Shown piece by piece: positions 5,928 through 8,975 of a stretch of DNA of 8,975 nucleotides. The notes under the pieces are model-generated. The model was not told where the DNA came from and made no database searches. It saw only the letters and a program-made list of their open reading frames with translations. Location of the stretch: the NCBI GenBank assembly GCA_038216155.1, contig JBBQQH010000081.1, forward strand, positions 1-8,975, written 5' to 3'. This DNA is from SZAS-103 sp038216155. GTDB taxonomy: Bacteria; Pseudomonadota; Gammaproteobacteria; Xanthomonadales; Xanthomonadaceae. The position numbers and the translations under genes are program-made. Position 1 is the first letter of the stretch. Every line of letters starts with the position of its first letter.

Positions 5928-5978
5928 GCGGGCCCGCCTGGCAAGGTTGGCGGCTCAAATGGGGTAAACCGTTTTACC
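5928..5978 (+). promoter_or_regulatory. structured pilA mRNA leader
   Basis: The predicted leader contains a perfect GCGGGCCCGC palindrome (5928-5937), an alternative stem CCGCC/GGCGG (5934-5938 with 5949-5953), and a hairpin GGTAAA/TTTACC (5963-5968 with 5973-5978). The last ends 5 nt before the Shine-Dalgarno at 5984. The first two are mutually exclusive. A role in mRNA stability or translation is only a suggestion. Confidence 0.35.
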
Positions 5979-5996
5979 ATTCCAGAAGGAACCATC

Positions 5997-6413
5997 ATGA
6001 ACAAGATGCAGAAAGGCTTTACGCTGATCGAACTGATGATCGTCGTCGCGATCATCGCCATCCTGGCGGCCATCGCGCTGCCGGCGTATCAGGACTATGT
6101 CGTTCGCTCGCGCGTTTCCGGCTTGGCCATCATCGGCGACGGCATGAAGGGCACCGTTGCGGAAAACATTGCGACGTTTGCCACTATCAATGCCTCCGCC
6201 TGCAGCGGTGTTTCTGTCGGCACCGTCACCGATGTGAACGTTTCATCGACCGAATGCGCCAGTGGCGTCATCAAGGTTATTGGAACGGCCGCAACCAAGA
6301 GCACAACCCTGACGTTCACACCGACCAATTTCGATTCGCACTCCGTGGGTACGACTTGGGTGTGCAAGGGCAGCGGCAGCTCGGACAAGTACTACCCGTC
6401 GACTTGTCGTTGA
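5997..6413 (+). CDS. pilA: PilA, type IVa major pilin
   Basis: This is the structural subunit of the type IV pilus, made as a prepilin, cleaved and N-methylated by PilD, and assembled at the inner membrane. The 138-aa protein has a short type III leader MNKMQKG with cleavage expected between Gly7 and Phe8. The Glu5 of the mature chain (Glu12) and the hydrophobic helix FTLIELMIVVAIIAILAAIA are both present. The mature length would be 131 aa, normal for type IVa. Four cysteines (69, 87, 123, 137) could form two disulfides; the C-terminal pair brackets a loop like the D-region. The globular domain is rich in Ser and Thr. The start is supported by AGAAGGA at 5984-5990, 6 nt upstream. A sigma-54 promoter precedes it and a strong terminator follows, indicating a single-gene transcript. 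Confidence 0.97.
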   Translation: MNKMQKGFTLIELMIVVAIIAILAAIALPAYQDYVVRSRVSGLAIIGDGMKGTVAENIATFATINASACSGVSVGTVTDVNVSSTECASGVIKVIGTAATKSTTLTFTPTNFDSHSVGTTWVCKGSGSSDKYYPSTCR

Positions 6414-6430
6414 TCGTTGACGAGACTCAA

Positions 6431-6476
6431 GGCTCTACCGAGCCACAAAAACCCCGCGCAAGCGGGGTTTTTTTTT
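6431..6476 (+). terminator. intrinsic terminator of pilA
   Basis: A CCCCGC/GCGGGG stem (6452-6457 with 6462-6467) with a GCAA loop is followed by nine T residues. A second small hairpin, GGCTC/GAGCC (6431-6435 with 6440-6444), stands just before it. It isolates the highly expressed pilin transcript from the genes downstream. Confidence 0.93.
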
Positions 6477-6608
6477 AACGACACAAGCCCGCAGGCAACA
6501 GACTTGACGGTGATCCAACGAGAGACCGCGCGGATCGACGCCGCCAAACGGTGCTGACACATGCAGTCCGACACAACGGCTACCATGGCGCGTTTCGGGA
6601 GCGACACG

Positions 6609-8555
6609 ATGCGCAGCGCAAGATGGGTATTCACCGCGGCGCTGCTGGGGACAGTGCTCGCCTATTGGATCGGCCTGCATGGCCCGTTCGTGCTGGACGA
6701 CACGAACAACCTCAATCCCATCGTCGAATGGCTGCACGGCGAAAACACCTGGCAGCATATGCTGCTAGACAACACGTCCGGCATGTTCGGACGCTCGTTG
6801 TCGATGGCCACGCTGATGTTCAGCGCCTGGGCCGGTGGTTACGACCCCTTCGCATTCAAGCTCGGCAACCTGTTCGTGCACTTGCTGTGCGGGTTCGTCG
6901 GCTGGCAGATGTTGCGCCGGGCCCTGGCGCACGATCCACATCTGCGCCGGCATGCCGATGTTGCCGCAGCCCTGCTGGCAGCCGTGTGGCTGCTGCATCC
7001 GCTCAACGTCAGCACGGTGCTGTATGCCGTGCAGCGTATGGCTCAAATCAGCACATTGTTTACGCTGGCGGCGCTGTGGGCCTACCTTGCGGCACGTAAC
7101 GCGCTCGCCAACGGTCAATTGCGGCGCGCCTTGGCCAGACTATTCGTGCTGTTTCCACTGCTGACGATCGCCGGCTTGCTGGGCAAGGAAAATGCGGCGG
7201 TCGCGCCGGCGCTGTGTCTGGTCATCGAACTGGCTTACTTTCAGCAAGACCCTTCAGAACATCAGCAACCCGCCGCCAAGCGCACTCTTGCCATCTTCTA
7301 CAGCGTGTTTCTGATGGTGCCCGGAGTCTTGGCAGCCGCCATTTTTGCGCTGCATCCGGATCGTCTTCTCAGCGGCTACGCCGTTCGCGACTTCACCCTG
7401 CCGCAGCGTTTGCTTTCGGAAGGCCGGGCATTGCTGGACTACGTTGGTCTACTGGTGCTGCCGCGCGGGCCGGCGATGGGCGTGTTCAACGACGATTTCG
7501 CCGTATCCACCGGGCTGTTATCGCCACCATCCACCCTGTTCGCGCTGGTCGCACTGGCGACGATTTCCGTGCTGGCAATCGCGCTGCGCAAACGTGCACC
7601 GAGCGTTTTCGCCGGATGGTTTTTCTTCCTGGTCGCGCACTCGATCGAATCGAGCGTTCTGCCGCTCGAGCTGTATTTTGAACATCGCAACTACCTGCCC
7701 GCTTTCGGCCTGCTGCTGGCTGTGGCCGGGATGGCGGAATTCCTGACGCGGCGGATCGAACCTGGCGCACTGCCACGCTGGAAGCTGGGTGTGTTGGCCG
7801 CAGGTGGCTATGCATTGGCGCTGGGCGTGGCTACGCACGCGCGAGCATTCGTATGGGCCGACGAAGGGCGCTTCCTGCTTCAAGAAGCCGTGCATCATCC
7901 CGGTTCCCTGCGCGCGAACAGCGCACTGGCGTATTACGAAATCCACCACGGCAACGTGACCGTCGCACGCGCAGCCATCGACGGGTTATTGCAAAGCCCC
8001 AATCCACACGTTCGCGAAATGGCCTATTTGGTTCGCGTAGTGACCGACTGCATTGTCTCGGGTAACGCAACGCCGAACGACCTGCACCAAGCCATCGCGC
8101 TGGCGGGTCCGTTTGTCACCCTCGACGAACAGTACGTATTCGCAGATTTGGCCTCGATCAACGATCAGCGCGCCTGCAACGGCGCCAGTCCGGCGATGCT
8201 GGCAGATACGATCGTGGCCATGTTGGCCGTCGCGCACAGTCAACCCGACGGCAGCCCACCCAAGTGGAAGCTGCGCAATACCGCAGCACAGCTCTACGCG
8301 GCGGCCGGCGACTGGAAGCGTGCATTGACACAGGCCGAGCTGGCTTGGCAACCCGGCGCCGACGCACCGGTCGGCGCCTTTCTGGTGCGCACGTACGTCC
8401 ATAATGGAATGCGGGAAAAAGCGGAACGCACGTTTAGTGAAGTGGCCAAACGCATGAATCGCAGCGATTTCAATGACCGAAACGGACTCAGGGAACTGAG
8501 ACACTTTCTGGATCAGGCGGCAGCGGACTCAGACAAGAGTATTCATCCCGGCTAA
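6609..8555 (+). CDS. multispan GT-C-like membrane protein with C-terminal helical-repeat region
   Basis: This 648-aa protein looks like the bacterial GT-C/TMTC-like family often annotated as tetratricopeptide-repeat membrane proteins. GT-C enzymes use lipid-linked sugars on the periplasmic side. The first span (about 5-22) is followed by an Asp30-Asp31 pair in the first loop, where GT-C enzymes carry catalytic acids. Family-like motifs include YAVQRMAQ (Gln142-Arg143), GKENAAVAP (Lys193-Glu194) and ELYFEHRNYLP (354-364). Many hydrophobic spans run to about residue 425. The rest is soluble and helix-rich with TPR-like segments such as GDWKRALTQAELAW. The ATG at 6609 is chosen because GGGAG lies at 6597-6601, 7 nt upstream; in-frame ATGs at 6561 and 6585 lack a good site. 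It follows the pilA terminator and precedes a paralogue. A role in pilin glycosylation is inferred from position only. Confidence 0.75.
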   Translation: MRSARWVFTAALLGTVLAYWIGLHGPFVLDDTNNLNPIVEWLHGENTWQHMLLDNTSGMFGRSLSMATLMFSAWAGGYDPFAFKLGNLFVHLLCGFVGWQMLRRALAHDPHLRRHADVAAALLAAVWLLHPLNVSTVLYAVQRMAQISTLFTLAALWAYLAARNALANGQLRRALARLFVLFPLLTIAGLLGKENAAVAPALCLVIELAYFQQDPSEHQQPAAKRTLAIFYSVFLMVPGVLAAAIFALHPDRLLSGYAVRDFTLPQRLLSEGRALLDYVGLLVLPRGPAMGVFNDDFAVSTGLLSPPSTLFALVALATISVLAIALRKRAPSVFAGWFFFLVAHSIESSVLPLELYFEHRNYLPAFGLLLAVAGMAEFLTRRIEPGALPRWKLGVLAAGGYALALGVATHARAFVWADEGRFLLQEAVHHPGSLRANSALAYYEIHHGNVTVARAAIDGLLQSPNPHVREMAYLVRVVTDCIVSGNATPNDLHQAIALAGPFVTLDEQYVFADLASINDQRACNGASPAMLADTIVAMLAVAHSQPDGSPPKWKLRNTAAQLYAAAGDWKRALTQAELAWQPGADAPVGAFLVRTYVHNGMREKAERTFSEVAKRMNRSDFNDRNGLRELRHFLDQAAADSDKSIHPG

Positions 8556-8611
8556 ACCGCACCACGCCAATTCGCGAGTCGCAATCCCGCAACAATCGCA
8601 AGAGAGTCTTC

Positions 8612-8659
8612 ATGGCCTTTGAACCATCCATAACCGCCGACCCAGGTTCACGCACATGA
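8612..8659 (+). CDS. possible 15-codon leader ORF coupled to the next gene
   Basis: An ATG at 8612 with AGAGAG at 8601-8606 opens a 15-codon frame (MAFEPSITADPGSRT). Its TGA overlaps the ATG of the following gene in an ATGA arrangement. The following gene lacks a convincing Shine-Dalgarno of its own, so translation could be coupled. The peptide has no recognisable function, and the frame may be chance. Confidence 0.35.
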   Translation: MAFEPSITADPGSRT

Positions 8660-8975
8660 ACTCCGCAAAGGCGAGTCGCGGGATATGGCTTGGTTTGGCG
8701 GTGACGTTCGTGCTTTCGGTCATCGCCTATTGGCCGTCGCTGCATGGCGGCTACGTGTTCGACGACTCTATCAATATCGCGTCGAATACCAATGTCCACG
8801 TCCAATCACTCGATTGGACGTCGTTGCACAACGCAACATTGGGGCAGCCGTCAGCTGCAAACCGCCCGCTGGCCATGATCAGCTTTGCGATCGACTGGTA
8901 TCTGGGCGGCGGCGATCCGTTTCGCATGAAAGTCACTAACCTGATCATTCACTTGATCAACGGCCTGCTGCTATT
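8656..8975 (+). CDS. GT-C-like membrane protein, paralogue of the upstream gene (5' part only)
   Basis: The first 106 codons are present and the gene runs off the window. The protein aligns with the start of the preceding gene product: AYWPSLHGGYVFDD versus AYWIGLHGPFVLDD, then NRPLAM versus GRSLSM, GGGDPFRMK versus GGYDPFAFK, and TNLIIHLING versus GNLFVHLLCG. It keeps the paired acids (Asp36-Asp37) after the first hydrophobic span. It starts 100 nt after the previous stop with no terminator seen between, so the two are probably one operon. The chosen ATG at 8656 has only a weak upstream CAGG, but it begins right before the conserved first span. Substrate and full domain content cannot be judged from this fragment. 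Confidence 0.7.
   Translation, partial: MNSAKASRGIWLGLAVTFVLSVIAYWPSLHGGYVFDDSINIASNTNVHVQSLDWTSLHNATLGQPSAANRPLAMISFAIDWYLGGGDPFRMKVTNLIIHLINGLLL

Noticed and set aside
6504..6509. TTGACG as a -35 box for the GT-C-like gene
   Set aside because: The sequence about 17 bp downstream is GC-rich with no -10-like hexamer.
6561..6608. Earlier in-frame ATGs for the GT-C-like gene
   Set aside because: Neither ATG 6561 nor 6585 has a good Shine-Dalgarno, while ATG 6609 has GGGAG at 7 nt and begins directly before the first hydrophobic span.

Overview
The window is GC-rich and reads as part of a chromosomal type IV pilus (T4P) regulatory and pilin locus from a gammaproteobacterium. The PilS, PilR, TfpX/TfpZ-like and PilA proteins most resemble those of the Xanthomonadales (Lysobacterales), perhaps the Rhodanobacteraceae. 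This placement rests on recalled family likeness and base composition, because no database search was possible. All genes lie on the + strand.

Layout. Positions 1-405 hold a dense array of REP palindromes: eight forward copies, three reverse copies, and three complete REP pairs (REPINs) of 66 nt each. pilS (460-2097) encodes the T4P sensor kinase. Positions 2098-3337, between pilS and pilR, hold a second REPIN array with a 108-nt period, a REP-associated tyrosine transposase gene (RAYT, 2555-3040), a 32-nt tandem duplication over the RAYT stop codon, another REPIN and a solitary REP. pilR (3338-4786) encodes the sigma-54 activator partner of PilS and carries a diverged REPIN inside its reading frame, in the linker between the AAA+ and DNA-binding domains. 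A TfpX/TfpZ-type pilin accessory gene (4975-5733) follows. Next come the pilA control region, with TGTCA boxes, a -24/-12 promoter and leader hairpins, then pilA (5997-6413) and a strong intrinsic terminator. The right side holds a multi-membrane-span GT-C-like protein (6609-8555) and the 5' end of a paralogue (from 8656) that runs off the window. A 15-codon upstream ORF overlaps the start of the paralogue.

How it works together. PilS is expected to phosphorylate PilR, which activates RNA polymerase-sigma54 at the pilA promoter seen here. The accessory protein probably assists pilin stability or assembly. By position, the two GT-C-like proteins are candidates for pilin or surface glycosylation, but that is inference.

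The most striking content is the RAYT/REPIN system. It appears to have colonised this locus, separated sensor from regulator, and inserted in frame into the regulator. Its two REP arms differ only at two positions that pair with each other in the hairpin. The RAYT gene itself lies between what look like the two halves of a split REPIN.
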